A DNA stretch of 64,000 bases. It comes from Williamsia serinedens (lineage in GTDB: Bacteria > Actinomycetota > Actinomycetes > Mycobacteriales > Mycobacteriaceae). How positions within the stretch are numbered: position 1 is the first letter of the stretch; the number at the start of each line of letters is the position of its first letter. Positions 1 through 43,412 of this stretch are shown in pieces. The stretch is taken from positions 434,001-498,000 of the forward strand of contig NZ_JAMTCG010000004.1 in NCBI RefSeq assembly GCF_024171725.1, given 5' to 3'. The translations under genes and the position numbers were made by a program. The notes below the pieces were generated by a model. The model made no database searches and was not told the origin of the DNA. It saw nothing but the letters and a program-made list of their open reading frames with translations.

Positions 1-103
1 ACCAGGTCTTGATGACCTGCTTGGTGCCCTTCTCGTTCTGGACGTCCACCTTCTTGAGCAGGTGGTCGTCGACGAACGGGCCCTTCTTGAGGCTGCGTGG
101 CAT
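1..103 (-). CDS. rpsS: 30S ribosomal protein S19, 5' part (cut by window edge)
   Basis: The reverse strand begins with ATG at 103 and reads [18 protein letters not shown], the conserved amino end of S19, which binds 16S rRNA in the head of the small subunit with S13. Only 34 codons lie in the window; the full protein is about 93 residues, so the rest is beyond base 1. It follows rplB by 17 nt in the order usual for the S10 operon. Confidence 0.97.
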   Translation of the reverse strand, partial: MPRSLKKGPFVDDHLLKKVDVQNEKGTKQVIKTW

Positions 104-120
104 GTTCTACTCCCTCCTGC

Positions 121-954
<834 letters not shown>

Positions 955-993
955 GACTCTTCGTCCTCTGCCTCTCCTCGGATCCGACCGGCG

Positions 994-1308
994 TCAGCCG
1001 ATCGGTCCCCCGAAGATCTCGATGGGCTTGCTGTCGGCGGTCAGGGTGACGATCGCGCGCTTGGTGTCCTTGCGCTTGCCGTAACCGAACCGGGTCCGCT
1101 TGCGCTTGCCCTGGCGGTTGGCGGTGTTCACGTTCGAGACCTTGACGTCGAAGATCTTCTCGACGGCGATCTTGATCTGCGTCTTGTTCGAGTCCGGGTG
1201 GACGATGAACGTGTAGACGTTGTCCTCGATCAGTCCGTAGGACTTCTCGGAGATCACCGGCGCGAGGATGATGTCGCGCGGATCGCTGTGCTGCACGGTC
1301 ATGGTCAC
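994..1308 (-). CDS. rplW: 50S ribosomal protein L23
   Basis: 104 residues, L23 family; it binds 23S rRNA domain III at the exit tunnel and is the docking site for trigger factor and SRP. The text [15 protein letters not shown] near the start and the basic [21 protein letters not shown] loop (two adjoining blocks) are typical. Its ATG at 1308 overlaps the rplD stop by 4 nt, so the two genes are likely translationally coupled. Confidence 0.98.
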   Translation of the reverse strand: MTMTVQHSDPRDIILAPVISEKSYGLIEDNVYTFIVHPDSNKTQIKIAVEKIFDVKVSNVNTANRQGKRKRTRFGYGKRKDTKRAIVTLTADSKPIEIFGGPIG

Positions 1309-1985
1309 GCCTCCTTCGCGGCTGCGTCGCCCGTGGCCCGCGCGACGAAGGTGTTGAGCGCCTCGACGCTGAACACGATGTCGTCGGAGTCGAGGACGTC
1401 GTAGGTGTTGAGCTGGTCCGGGCTGATCGGCAGCACGTTGGGAAGGTTCGCCACGCTCTTCTGCGCGGTGATGTCCTCACGGCCGATGACCACCAGGAAC
1501 TTGCGGCGCTCGCTGAGCAGCTCCAGGAACTGCCGGGCCGACTTCGTCGACGGGGTCTGCCCCGCGACGAGCTCGGTCACGACGTGGATGCGCTCGTTGC
1601 GCGCCCGGTCGGAGAGGGCACCGCGCAGGGCGGCGGCCTTCATCTTCTTGGGCGTGCGCTGGCTGTAGTCGCGCGGCTGCGGGCCGTGGACCGTGCCACC
1701 GCCGGTGAACTGCGGGGCGCGGGTCGAACCCTGACGGGCGCGGCCGGTCCCCTTCTGGCGGTACGGCTTCGCGCCGCCACCGCTGACGGCACCGCGCGTC
1801 TTGGTGGAGTGCGTGCCCTGGCGTGCCGCCGCGAGCTGCGCGGTGACCACCTGGTGCATCAGCGCGATGTTGGCCGGCGCGTCGAAGATCGCGGCGGGCA
1901 GCTCGACGGTGCCGTCGGTCTTGCCGTCCGCGGTCCGGACGTCCAGCGTCAGCTTGGTGGCCGACTTCGTGGTGTCGACACTCAT
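1305..1985 (-). CDS. rplD: 50S ribosomal protein L4
   Basis: 226 residues from the ATG at 1985. L4 lines the peptide exit tunnel; the conserved loop [19 protein letters not shown] is present near residues 70-90. The reading frame stays open upstream to 2705, but that part is a shadow of rplC; the start at 1985 gives the family's usual length and a 4-nt ATGA overlap with the rplC stop. The carboxy end overlaps rplW by 4 nt. Confidence 0.98.
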   Translation of the reverse strand: MSVDTTKSATKLTLDVRTADGKTDGTVELPAAIFDAPANIALMHQVVTAQLAAARQGTHSTKTRGAVSGGGAKPYRQKGTGRARQGSTRAPQFTGGGTVHGPQPRDYSQRTPKKMKAAALRGALSDRARNERIHVVTELVAGQTPSTKSARQFLELLSERRKFLVVIGREDITAQKSVANLPNVLPISPDQLNTYDVLDSDDIVFSVEALNTFVARATGDAAAKEA

Positions 1986-2638
1986 GCCTTCACACCGCCT
2001 TTCACTGCGTCGCGGACGATGACGACGCCGCCCTTGCGACCCGGGATGGCTCCCTTGATCAGCAGCAGGCCGGCCTCGGCGTCCACCTTGTGCACGGTCA
2101 GGTTCTGCGTGGTGACGCGCTCGTTGCCCATGCGCCCGGCCATCCGCATGCCCTTGAAGACACGACCCGGGGTGGCGCAGCCACCGATCGAGCCGGGGGC
2201 GCGGTGGACGCGGTGCGCACCGTGGCTGGCGCCCAGGCCGGCGAAGCCGTGACGCTTCATGACGCCGGCGAAGCCCTTGCCCTTGGAGGTGCCGGTCACG
2301 TCGACGTGCGCGCCGTCGGCGAAGATCTCGGCGGTCAGCTCCTGGCCGACGCTGTACTCCGCGGTGTCGTCGACGCGGAGCTCCGCGACGTGACGACGCG
2401 GCGTGACACCGGCCTTGGCGAACTGCCCGGCGACCGGCTTGGTCACCTTGCGCGGGTCGATCGCGCCGTAGGCGAGCTGCACGGCGGTGTAGCCGTCGGT
2501 CTCCTGGGTGCGGATCTGCGTGATGACGTTCGGACCGGCCTTGACGACGGTCACCGGCACGACGCGGTTGTTCTCGTCGAAGACCTGGGTCATCCCGAGC
2601 TTGGTGCCCAGGATCCCCTTCCCACTGTTCTGAGTCAT
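1982..2638 (-). CDS. rplC: 50S ribosomal protein L3
   Basis: 218 residues, the usual length. L3 is an early assembly protein that reaches into the peptidyl transferase centre. The loop [20 protein letters not shown] is present; the cysteine at residue 154 is the wild-type residue at the place where C154R gives linezolid resistance in Mycobacterium tuberculosis (known from that species; nothing here suggests resistance). ATG at 2638; 94 nt separate it from rpsJ. Confidence 0.98.
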   Translation of the reverse strand: MTQNSGKGILGTKLGMTQVFDENNRVVPVTVVKAGPNVITQIRTQETDGYTAVQLAYGAIDPRKVTKPVAGQFAKAGVTPRRHVAELRVDDTAEYSVGQELTAEIFADGAHVDVTGTSKGKGFAGVMKRHGFAGLGASHGAHRVHRAPGSIGGCATPGRVFKGMRMAGRMGNERVTTQNLTVHKVDAEAGLLLIKGAIPGRKGGVVIVRDAVKGGVKA

Positions 2639-2732
2639 GTCTGTATCTGGTCCCTGTGTGTTCGATCCCTACAGGCGGCCTCCGGAGCGGGCCCGCGTGA
2701 CGCATCGGCGTCGCGACCCACTCCGGTGCCGA

Positions 2733-3038
2733 CTACTGGATGTTGACGTCGACGCTGGCCGGCAGATCGATGCGCATGAGCGCGTCGACCGTCTTCGGGG
2801 TCGGGTCGAGGATGTCGATCAGACGCTTGTGCGTCCGCATCTCGAAGTGCTCGCGCGAGTCCTTGTACTTGTGCGGCGAGCGGATGACGCAGTACACGTT
2901 CTTCTCGGTCGGCAACGGCACCGGGCCGACGACACGCGCCCCGGTGCGGGTCACGGTCTCCACGATCTTGCGCGCCGATGCGTCGATCGCCTCGTGGTCA
3001 TAGGCCTTGAGCCTGATGCGGATCTTCTGTCCCGCCAC
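2733..3038 (-). CDS. rpsJ: 30S ribosomal protein S10
   Basis: 101 residues, [19 protein letters not shown] at the amino end and the [19 protein letters not shown] loop in the middle, diagnostic of S10/NusE. It is the first gene of the S10 operon here and also serves as a transcription antitermination factor with NusB and NusG. About 400 nt of leader separate its ATG from the candidate promoter at 3446-3475. Confidence 0.99.
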   Translation of the reverse strand: MAGQKIRIRLKAYDHEAIDASARKIVETVTRTGARVVGPVPLPTEKNVYCVIRSPHKYKDSREHFEMRTHKRLIDILDPTPKTVDALMRIDLPASVDVNIQ

Positions 3039-3495
3039 GCTGTGTCCTCTTCCGTCTGGTGACTCGGCGACAGATGCCCCGCGAACGGGCCCCGCGTGCG
3101 CGGGTCAGGACAGACCACCGGACGGCTCACACGCCGTCCGACCCGGACGCCCGGGTGGGTGATCGACACTGTTCATCTGTCGTTGTGCGTTCGCGTCCGT
3201 CGACGGTGGTCGGCGGACGCCACAGCTCTTCTGTCGCGCCGGGGCTGCTCCGGCACCCGCGGTCGGGCGTGTCGCGCGCACCGGACATACCTGTGCGCTG
3301 TCACCCTTGTTCCGACCGCATGTGATCGAGCTCGGTGATCGAACCCCCGGTGCTCGGAGCAGTTCGGGAACCGCTTGCTCCGCCGGGACGATCGGCGCCC
3401 GGATCAAGGCCGCACGAGACGGCACCCGCTCTGGGCAACCCGAACAGTATGCACCAGGACCCGGTGCCGGTCCAAATGGCCGTTAGTCTCGCCGC
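3039..3495. other. Intergenic region holding the S10 operon leader
   Basis: 457 nt without a convincing gene between divergent rpsJ and the DUF4442 gene. It holds a candidate minus-strand promoter (listed separately) and a short GC hairpin at 3091-3104 (CCCGC, 4-nt loop, GCGGG). The short reading frames in it have no ribosome binding site and no recognisable product. A long leader fits autogenous control known for S10 operons in other bacteria, but no such element is recognised here. Confidence 0.6.
3446..3475 (-). promoter_or_regulatory. Candidate promoter of the S10 operon
   Basis: On the minus strand TTGGAC (3475-3470) is followed after 18 nt by CATACT (3451-3446), close to the housekeeping sigma -35/-10 pattern. 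No other pair this good was seen in the gap. It would give a leader of about 400 nt before rpsJ. Found by eye, not scored. Confidence 0.5.
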
Positions 3496-4005
3496 ATGAG
3501 CGAACAGCACACCGTCGCGCCGGCCCGTCCCGCGGGCGTCACGCCCACCTACGCGCTGTGGCGTCGGCTGCCGAGCGGCATCGTCGGCGCCACCGTGTTC
3601 TCCCTCGGGATGGTCGCACGGGTCCCCTACTTCGGCACCATCCTCCCGCTGGTGCGTGAGCTCGAGCCCGGACGGTGCGTGGTCACGTCGCCGAAGTGGT
3701 TCGGCGTGCACAACCACATCGGCACCTATCACGCGATCGCCGCGTGCAATCTCGCCGAGACGGCCATGGGCATGCTGATGGAGGCGTCGACGCCGACCGA
3801 CCTGCGGTGGATCCCCAAGGGCATGACGTCGCAATACCTCACCAAGGCGACCACCGGACTGCGCGCGGTCGCGACGCTGGCCGACCCGATCGACCCTGCG
3901 ACGGTCGGCGAGGGCCGCGACGTCGTCGTCGACATCGCCATCTCCGACAAGCACGGCGTCGAGGTCGTGCACTGCGCCATCACCTGCTGGGTCACGCCGC
4001 GCTGA
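3496..4005 (+). CDS. DUF4442 hotdog-fold protein (thioesterase-like)
   Basis: 169 residues. The middle part (KWFGVHNHIGTYHAIAACNLAE, shown here as a landmark near residues 61-82) and the later WIPKGMTSQYLTKATTGL resemble the DUF4442 family, a hotdog-fold group related to acyl-CoA thioesterases. Substrate and role are unknown. ATG at 3496 is chosen because it gives the family length; no strong ribosome binding site precedes it. It is divergent from the S10 operon and 92 nt upstream of the membrane protein gene. Confidence 0.75.
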   Translation: MSEQHTVAPARPAGVTPTYALWRRLPSGIVGATVFSLGMVARVPYFGTILPLVRELEPGRCVVTSPKWFGVHNHIGTYHAIAACNLAETAMGMLMEASTPTDLRWIPKGMTSQYLTKATTGLRAVATLADPIDPATVGEGRDVVVDIAISDKHGVEVVHCAITCWVTPR

Positions 4006-4097
4006 GACCTGCCGCCGGCCAGGGGCACTGTCCTCCGAACGGAGGAACGGCCGTCGCTCGCCGGTGACACCGGCCCCGCACCGCCTATGCATGGGCG

Positions 4098-5291
4098 GTG
4101 AGCACCCACCCCATGGTCCGCACGACGGTCCTCGACCGGCTGCGACCCTCGGCCGACGGCGGACTGCGACAGGCCGTCCCCGACGCCGTGGCGCCGTTCG
4201 CGATCTGGCACGCGGCCCTGTTCGGACTCGCGGCGTTCGCGAGCGCCTACCTGGCGCCGATCGCGACGGGCGTCGCCGGCCGGTCGGAGCCGATCTGGAG
4301 CCACTTCGACGCGGACTACTACCTCGGCATCGCCGACCACGGCTACAGTGCGGGGCCCGGTGACGAGTGGGCGTTCTACCCCCTCTATCCGGCTCTCGTG
4401 CGGCTGCTCGGCTACGTCGGGGGCGGGGGCCACACAGCGCACGTCGTCGCCGGACTCGTCGTCGCGAACGCCGCCGGCCTCGTCGCGTCCGTCCTCGTCC
4501 ACCTCGTCGTCCGCCGGGACTTCGGCCTGGGGGTGGCCCGACGCGCCTGCATCTACTTCGCCGTCACGCCACTCGGCTTCTATCTCTCCGCCGTCTACGC
4601 CGAGAGCCTGTTCGTACTTCTCGCCGTGGCCACCCTGCTCCTCACACGACAGCATCGCTGGATCGCCGCGGGCGCCGTCGCGGCACTGGCGTCGGCGACG
4701 CGGCCACCGGGGGTGATGCTCACGCTCGTGATCGCCGCAGAGGTGATCGTCGTGGTCGTCGTGGCCCGTCGGGCCGGCGCGCGGGTGCCGTTGCTGCGGC
4801 CGCTCGTCGGCGTCGCGATCGCACCGACGGGTCTGATCGCGTTCCTGGCGTACGGCTGGATCCGCACCGGCGACCGGCTGGTCACCTTTCACGTCAACGC
4901 GCATCGGTGGCACCGCGAGCTGGACTGGCCGTGGGTCGCGGTCGGCCACGCGGTCCGGGACACCACGTGGGGCGACCCGGGGAACTATCTCTTCGGCCCA
5001 CTGAACCTCACGGTTCTCGCGGTCTGCGTCGTCGCGCTCGGTCTGATGGTCCGCCGGTTCCCGCCGACGTACACCGTCTTCACCGCGGCGATGATCGCCC
5101 TGCCGGTCTGCTCGGGTCAGCTGCAGGCCGTCGGCCGTGCCGCGCTCCCGATCGTCACCGTGCTGATCGTCCTGGCCGAACTGACCCGCTCGCGGACCTC
5201 GATCGCGCACCAGATGGTCGTCGCCGTCTCCGCCGGCCTGTGCGCCGTGTTCCTCGTCATGTACGTGCTTCTCGTGCCGGCGATCGCGTGA
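4098..5291 (+). CDS. PIG-V-like polytopic membrane mannosyltransferase
   Basis: 397 residues with about nine or more hydrophobic segments. Two signatures match the PIG-V (GT76-like) group of polyprenyl-phosphate-mannose-dependent enzymes: HFDADYYLGIADHGY near residue 73 and EWAFYPLYPALVRLLG near residue 92. In this group the acidic first loop binds the lipid-linked sugar, so transfer of mannose to a lipid or glycan on the outer face is likely; the acceptor is unknown. The start is GTG at 4098, with an in-frame ATG at 4113 as an alternative. The gene stands alone on the plus strand. Confidence 0.7.
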   Translation: MSTHPMVRTTVLDRLRPSADGGLRQAVPDAVAPFAIWHAALFGLAAFASAYLAPIATGVAGRSEPIWSHFDADYYLGIADHGYSAGPGDEWAFYPLYPALVRLLGYVGGGGHTAHVVAGLVVANAAGLVASVLVHLVVRRDFGLGVARRACIYFAVTPLGFYLSAVYAESLFVLLAVATLLLTRQHRWIAAGAVAALASATRPPGVMLTLVIAAEVIVVVVVARRAGARVPLLRPLVGVAIAPTGLIAFLAYGWIRTGDRLVTFHVNAHRWHRELDWPWVAVGHAVRDTTWGDPGNYLFGPLNLTVLAVCVVALGLMVRRFPPTYTVFTAAMIALPVCSGQLQAVGRAALPIVTVLIVLAELTRSRTSIAHQMVVAVSAGLCAVFLVMYVLLVPAIA

Positions 5292-5494
5292 ACCGAGCAT
5301 TCGGCACAGACCGGACCCGTCGAACGTCTCGTCGTGGCATCGGTCCGGTGACGACTCGGCCCACGCGCTCTGGCACGGGTGAACCAGTTCCCGTTCTCGG
5401 GCGAGTGTGGCGTACCGTCGCGTCATAGCGGAGTTTTTTCGCGATCGTAAAGAGTTTGTCATGTGCGGCGGGGGCTGAGAGAAGGAGTGGCTCG

Positions 5495-6403
5495 ATGGTG
5501 TCTGCCCGCGTCGTACGACGGGTCTCGGTTCTGACCGCGATCGTCGCGATCCTGCTGGGTATCCCCGCGCAGGCAGGGGCGGCGCCGCGACCGACGTCCG
5601 GTGTCGACGAGCCGACCTGCCGACCCTCCGCCGCGCACCCGCGACCGGTCGTGCTCGTGCACGGGACCTGGTCGAACCCGACGAAGACGTGGGAGAAGCT
5701 CGCACCCGCGCTGCGCGACCAGGGCTACTGCGTCTACACGATCTCGTACGGCAAGCGGGAGACCGCGAGCCTGCAGAACCTGCTCGACCTGTTCGGCGGC
5801 GACTCCATCCGCGAGTCGGCGCGCATGCTCGGCAAGTTCGTCGACACGGTCCTCACCGAGACCGGCGCCGCCCAGGTCGACATCGTGGGCCACTCGCAGG
5901 GCGCGGTCGTCGCTCGCCAGTACATGAAGTTCGACGGGGGCACGACCCCGTCCAACCCGGCCGCGAACAAGGTCAACACCCTGGTGAGCCTGGCCGGCAC
6001 CAACCACGGGACCTCGTTCAACCGCAACCAGTTCATCGGCGCGGTCGGCGAGATGCTCGGCATCCCGGTCGTCCGGCTGGCCGCGCTCGCCGTCGGGCCG
6101 TCCTACGTCGAGCAGATGATCGGCTCGCCCTTCATGAACGCGCTCAACGCAGGCGGCGACACCCAGCCGGGGGTCCGTTACGTCGTCGTCGGGACACGAG
6201 ACGACAACATGGTCACCCCGCAGGAACGGACGTTCCTCACCGCGGGCCCGGGCGCGAGCGTCCGCAACCTGTGGGTGCAGGACGGCTGTCCCACCGCCCA
6301 GGTCGACCACATGCAGATGACCTCCGACCCCCGGGCCATCGGGATCGTTCTCGGCGCGCTCGATCCCACCTGGGCGAGAACCCACCCCGCACCCTGCCCC
6401 TGA
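5495..6403 (+). CDS. Secreted alpha/beta-hydrolase, class 2 (EstA-like) lipase
   Basis: 302 residues from the ATG at 5495, chosen because GAAGGAG lies 7 nt before it; an upstream in-frame start at 5456 lacks such a site. Residues 1-30 form a signal peptide (RR, a hydrophobic stretch, then a cut near AGAA-P). The mature part has the oxyanion loop LVHGTW (residue 54 on), the nucleophile Ser134 in VGHSQGA and a late VDHMQM histidine, the layout of EstA/LipA-type triacylglycerol lipases. It should hydrolyse short or long acyl esters outside the cytoplasm. It converges on the NRPS but, being exported, is an unlikely release enzyme for it. Confidence 0.85.
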   Translation: MVSARVVRRVSVLTAIVAILLGIPAQAGAAPRPTSGVDEPTCRPSAAHPRPVVLVHGTWSNPTKTWEKLAPALRDQGYCVYTISYGKRETASLQNLLDLFGGDSIRESARMLGKFVDTVLTETGAAQVDIVGHSQGAVVARQYMKFDGGTTPSNPAANKVNTLVSLAGTNHGTSFNRNQFIGAVGEMLGIPVVRLAALAVGPSYVEQMIGSPFMNALNAGGDTQPGVRYVVVGTRDDNMVTPQERTFLTAGPGASVRNLWVQDGCPTAQVDHMQMTSDPRAIGIVLGALDPTWARTHPAPCP

Positions 6404-6425
6404 CCGGCTCCACACCGCCGACCTG

Positions 6426-6454
6426 ACGCCCGCCGCAGATCCTGCGGCGGGCGT
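6426..6454. terminator. Bidirectional hairpin between lipase and NRPS
   Basis: ACGCCCGCCGCAG (6426-6438), a 3-nt ATC loop, then its exact reverse complement (6442-6454): a perfect 13-bp stem in the 89-nt gap between two convergent genes. There is no T-run after it on either side, as is common for terminators in high-GC actinobacteria. Confidence 0.8.
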
Positions 6455-6492
6455 CGTGGTGTACGGAGCGGTCGAGGTGCGACGGGCCGCGC

Positions 6493-40602
<34,110 letters not shown>

Positions 40603-40828
40603 AACCAGCGATGCACTGTTCTGAAGCAGTGCTCATCGATCGTGTCATGAACGGACCGGCGGGCGTGGTGACACGCCCAGTTCCTCCCGCCTGCCCTTTG
40701 TATGGACAGACTGTGCAATCGCAATGCCGTCATGAAACATCGGCAAAACGCCTGTCGATATTACATGAGCACGACGAGCGAGAGAGGCGTCCGGGAGCTT
40801 CCTCGGTGTCGAGAGAGGTGTATGTGCA

Positions 40829-40850
40829 GGCCCCGCCGTCAGCGGGGTCC
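40829..40850 (-). terminator. Hairpin between the small gene and the NRPS
   Basis: CCCCGC (40831-40836), 5-nt loop, GCGGGG (40842-40847), with the outer GG/CC pairs extending the stem past one mismatch. It starts 4 nt after the stop of the upstream small gene. No T-run. It could end or attenuate transcription before the NRPS, which would then need a promoter in 40603-40828. Confidence 0.4.
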
Positions 40851-40853
40851 GAC

Positions 40854-41285
40854 TCAGGCGCCGGCGAGACGGCTGGCGATCCCGCGGAGGTCGATCTCAC
40901 TGGTGCCGACGCCACGCTGAGGCGAGCTGTCGGCTGCGATGTCGAGCTCGGCCAGGTCGGTCAGGACCCGCGCGAACGTGCCGTCGATCACGGCGGCGAC
41001 CGTGGCGGGATCCCGCTCAGCCGACAACGACGGGATGGCGGCGAACACGGCCGCGACGACGGCCGCACGGTCGTCCATCTGCTGACCGCGGGTGACCGGG
41101 ACCATGAGGTCGAGCGCGGCATCGAGTTCGCGATACGTCAGACCACGGTAGTGGTACCGCGTGACCACACGGCCTGGCGTGGCCGCAGCAACTCGGCGGA
41201 CGGCAGTGACCAGGTCCGAGGCCTTCGCCCCGAGCGACTGGTCCGACGCGGCCGTTCCCCCCGACCGAACTGCTGTGGAAGTCAT
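40854..41285 (-). CDS. Small half-A-like protein, NRPS cluster (143 aa)
   Basis: 143 residues; ATG at 41285 after AGGGGTGAG. I know no named family for it. Residues about 24-115 align ungapped with the inserts of NRPS modules 3 and 5 and with the 108-residue protein on the other side of mbtH: GLTYREL corresponds to VTYGEL of A domains, followed by a conserved A-V and a proline (AAIPSL). The ATP-binding A3 core (TSGSTGxPKG) and all later A motifs are absent, so it cannot be an adenylating enzyme. No signal peptide or membrane segment. It lies between mbtH and the NRPS on the same strand, 251 nt before the NRPS start. A role as partner or regulator of the NRPS is inference. Confidence 0.75.
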   Translation of the reverse strand: MTSTAVRSGGTAASDQSLGAKASDLVTAVRRVAAATPGRVVTRYHYRGLTYRELDAALDLMVPVTRGQQMDDRAAVVAAVFAAIPSLSAERDPATVAAVIDGTFARVLTDLAELDIAADSSPQRGVGTSEIDLRGIASRLAGA

Positions 41286-41466
41286 CTCTCACCCCTGTAC
41301 CTGTGCGACTTCGACGGTGTGTGGGGACACAGTAACCGCAGCAAGGGCGCGAGGGTGTGTACGTTCCGTTACAGGTTGGAACGCTTTCTACTGGAGGACT
41401 CCTACAAAAGAGCCTCTGACCAGGCGGTTGACACCGCATTCACAGAAGAAACACAGGCGTCACCCA

Positions 41467-41482
41467 TGTGATTCGTGTCACT
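41467..41482. promoter_or_regulatory. Possible CRP/GlxR-type site
   Basis: TGTGATTCGTGTCACT matches the CRP-family pattern TGTGA-N6-TCACA with one mismatch at the last base. It is in the AT-richer 241-nt gap between mbtH and the small gene, about 180 nt before the latter's start. Found by eye; chance matches to such a pattern are not rare. Confidence 0.3.
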
Positions 41483-41526
41483 GCTGTGATCTGGGCGTGG
41501 CCTGAACGTGCAGGTCACGCGTGCCA

Positions 41527-41748
41527 TCATTGGCCTGCGTCCGCCTCCATGGCCTCGATGAGGCTCTTGGGTCGCAGATCCGTCCAGTGCTCGTTCACGT
41601 AGTCCAGGCACTCCTGGCGTGAGGCCTCGCCGAACACCTTCGTCCACCCGGCGGGGATGTCGGCGAACGTCGGCCACAGCGAATGCTGGTTCTCATCGTT
41701 GACCAGCACGAAGAACCGGCCGTTCTCGTCGTCGAACGGGTTGCTCAT
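41527..41748 (-). CDS. mbtH: MbtH-like NRPS accessory protein
   Basis: 73 residues starting [19 protein letters not shown]. All the family marks are present: NPFDD, NxExQHSLWP, the two later tryptophans (GW and HWTD) and DLRPKSL. MbtH-like proteins bind the large subdomain of A domains and are needed for folding or activity of many actinobacterial NRPSs. GAGGAGG lies 9 nt before the ATG. It is 32 nt downstream of one small half-A-like gene and 241 nt upstream of the other, and surely serves the giant NRPS. Confidence 0.98.
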   Translation of the reverse strand: MSNPFDDENGRFFVLVNDENQHSLWPTFADIPAGWTKVFGEASRQECLDYVNEHWTDLRPKSLIEAMEADAGQ

Positions 41749-41780
41749 GGCGTCGACCTCCTCGTCAGCGAGTGCGTTCG

Positions 41781-42107
41781 TCAGGCGCCGGCGGCGACGA
41801 CCGCCGAAGCGCGCAGAGAGGCCAGCGTAGCCGCCAGCCCCGACGGCCCCGACGCGGCGAGCCCGGGGACGGTCATCATCAACGCCACGGTGAGGGTGGA
41901 GTCGTCGATCGAGGACGAAGACGCCATCGACGTCATCGCGGCACGGGCCGCGCCGGCGAGCTGCCCGAACGAGACGCGCACATCCGGACGGGTCACGGCG
42001 ACCGCCTCGGGCGCCGTCGCGGCCGCGCGGGTGACGAGATCGCCGAGGGTGGGCGCTGCGCCCTTCCCACGCGGGGTGTCGACATCTGCCCGGAGCGTGG
42101 TCGCCAC
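41781..42107 (-). CDS. Small half-A-like protein, NRPS cluster (108 aa)
   Basis: 108 residues from the GTG at 42107, chosen because GGAGGAGGG lies just before it; the frame could also open at 42137 without such a site. Residues 20-108 align ungapped over 89 columns with the insert of NRPS module 5 ([26 protein letters not shown]), with roughly a quarter identity by eye. It has only the opening of an A domain and no nucleotide-binding motif. First gene of the minus-strand run 42107-40854 (this gene, mbtH, second small gene) that leads to the NRPS. Function unknown; a scaffold, decoy or chaperone-like role at the A domain or MbtH is one possibility. Confidence 0.75.
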   Translation of the reverse strand: MATTLRADVDTPRGKGAAPTLGDLVTRAAATAPEAVAVTRPDVRVSFGQLAGAARAAMTSMASSSSIDDSTLTVALMMTVPGLAASGPSGLAATLASLRASAVVAAGA

Positions 42108-42324
42108 GGTCCCTCCTCCAGCTCGTGTGCCCCTCACGAACGGTGGTCTCGACTGCCGATCACCGACTTCTTCGGACGGGCGAAATGATATCCGAGATGT
42201 CGCAACCAGAAATACGTCATCACGAATTCCCGGTCGACTCGATCCGTATATCGACGGGCTTCACGAGAGCGTTACAAGCCCCCGAGCCTGCGGTGCGACG
42301 ACCGGGCGGTCGGCTATCTTCGTC

Positions 42325-42355
42325 GTGACAGTCGCCATCGCGACTTCGCTATACC
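42325..42355 (+). promoter_or_regulatory. Possible promoter of the exporter operon
   Basis: GTGACA (42325-42330), 19 nt, TATACC (42350-42355), 41 nt before the ATPase start. The spacing is slightly long. The 288-nt gap must also carry a promoter for the divergent small gene, mbtH and NRPS run; none is clear. Confidence 0.3.
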
Positions 42356-42395
42356 GATCCGTGCGCGCGGGAATCCGAGCAGGAAGTCGAACCGA

Positions 42396-43412
42396 ATGTC
42401 AGTGACGAAGGGCCGGCCGGCCGGCGACGACCGGTCCGCCACGGCCCCCGCCGTCGTCGCCGACGGTCTCGTCAAACGCTTCGGTGACTTCACCGCCGTC
42501 GACGGCGTGTCGTTCCGTGTGCCGACCGGCACCGTGCTCGGGCTCCTCGGCCCCAACGGCGCCGGGAAGACGACCACGGTCAACATGCTGGCCACCCTCC
42601 TCGTCCCCGACGGCGGCTCGGCGACGATCGCCGGCTACGACGTCGTGACCCAGCGCGCAGGTGTCCGTCAGTCGATCATGCTCACCGGCCAGTTCGCCGC
42701 CCTCGACGAGGCCCTGACCGGGAGGGAGAACCTCGTCCTCTTCGGCCGGCTGATGGGCCTGGACAAGAAGACGGCGCGCCGCCGCTCGGAGGAACTGCTC
42801 GAGGCGTTCGCGTTGACGGAGGCCGCCGGGCGTCGGGTGGGGACGTTCTCCGGCGGCATGCGACGGCGGATCGACATCGCGTGCGGACTGGTGGTGCGCC
42901 CGGAGGTCGTATTCCTCGACGAACCCACCACCGGCTTGGATCCCCGTAGCCGCCAGGACGTGTGGAACATCGTCACCTCGCTCAGGGACATGGGCATCAC
43001 GACGCTGCTGACCACGCAGTATCTCGAGGAGGCGGATCTCCTCAGCGACAACATCGTCGTCATCGACTCCGGTCGCGTCATCGCCGAGGGCACGGCCGAC
43101 GAGTTGAAGGACCGCGTCGCGGGGACCGTGTGCGAGGTCGTGCCGAGCTATCCGGACGATCTCGACCGCATCGCGGATCTCCTCGCCGACCTCGCCCCCG
43201 ACGGTGTCCGCCGCAACGCCACACAGACCGCACTGACCGTCCCGGCACGGACCGGCACGGCGACCCTGGTCGAGGTCGTCCGGCGTCTCGACGCAGCGGG
43301 TGTCGAACTCACCGACGTCGGACTGCGTCGGCCGTCGCTCGACGACGTGTTCCTGAAGTTGACCGAGTCGCCCGCGGAGATCCCCGCGTCACCCGGTCCC
43401 GCTCCCCGATGA
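42396..43412 (+). CDS. DrrA-type ABC exporter ATPase
   Basis: 338 residues. Walker A GPNGAGKTT near residue 53, signature FSGGMRRRIDIA, Walker B VVFLDEPTTGLDP and the TTQYLEEAD segment, in which Gln takes the place of the usual switch His as in DrrA of daunorubicin producers. DrrA-type ATPases drive export of lipids and lipopeptides. The carboxy part after the ATPase core is the DrrA-type extension. It overlaps the first permease by 4 nt and is divergent from the NRPS run, so export of the peptide product is likely. Confidence 0.92.
   Translation: MSVTKGRPAGDDRSATAPAVVADGLVKRFGDFTAVDGVSFRVPTGTVLGLLGPNGAGKTTTVNMLATLLVPDGGSATIAGYDVVTQRAGVRQSIMLTGQFAALDEALTGRENLVLFGRLMGLDKKTARRRSEELLEAFALTEAAGRRVGTFSGGMRRRIDIACGLVVRPEVVFLDEPTTGLDPRSRQDVWNIVTSLRDMGITTLLTTQYLEEADLLSDNIVVIDSGRVIAEGTADELKDRVAGTVCEVVPSYPDDLDRIADLLADLAPDGVRRNATQTALTVPARTGTATLVEVVRRLDAAGVELTDVGLRRPSLDDVFLKLTESPAEIPASPGPAPR

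Noticed and set aside
5495-6403. Lipase as the missing NRPS release enzyme
   Set aside because: It has a clear signal peptide, so it should act outside the cytoplasm, and a strong terminator separates it from the convergent NRPS.
41402-41677. 91-residue minus-strand frame between mbtH and the small gene
   Set aside because: It overlaps most of mbtH out of frame, has no ribosome binding site and no recognisable text.
42962-43408. Extended amino part of the first permease frame
   Set aside because: It lies inside the ATPase gene in another frame and is Arg-rich shadow text; the ATGA-coupled start at 43409 gives a normal permease.
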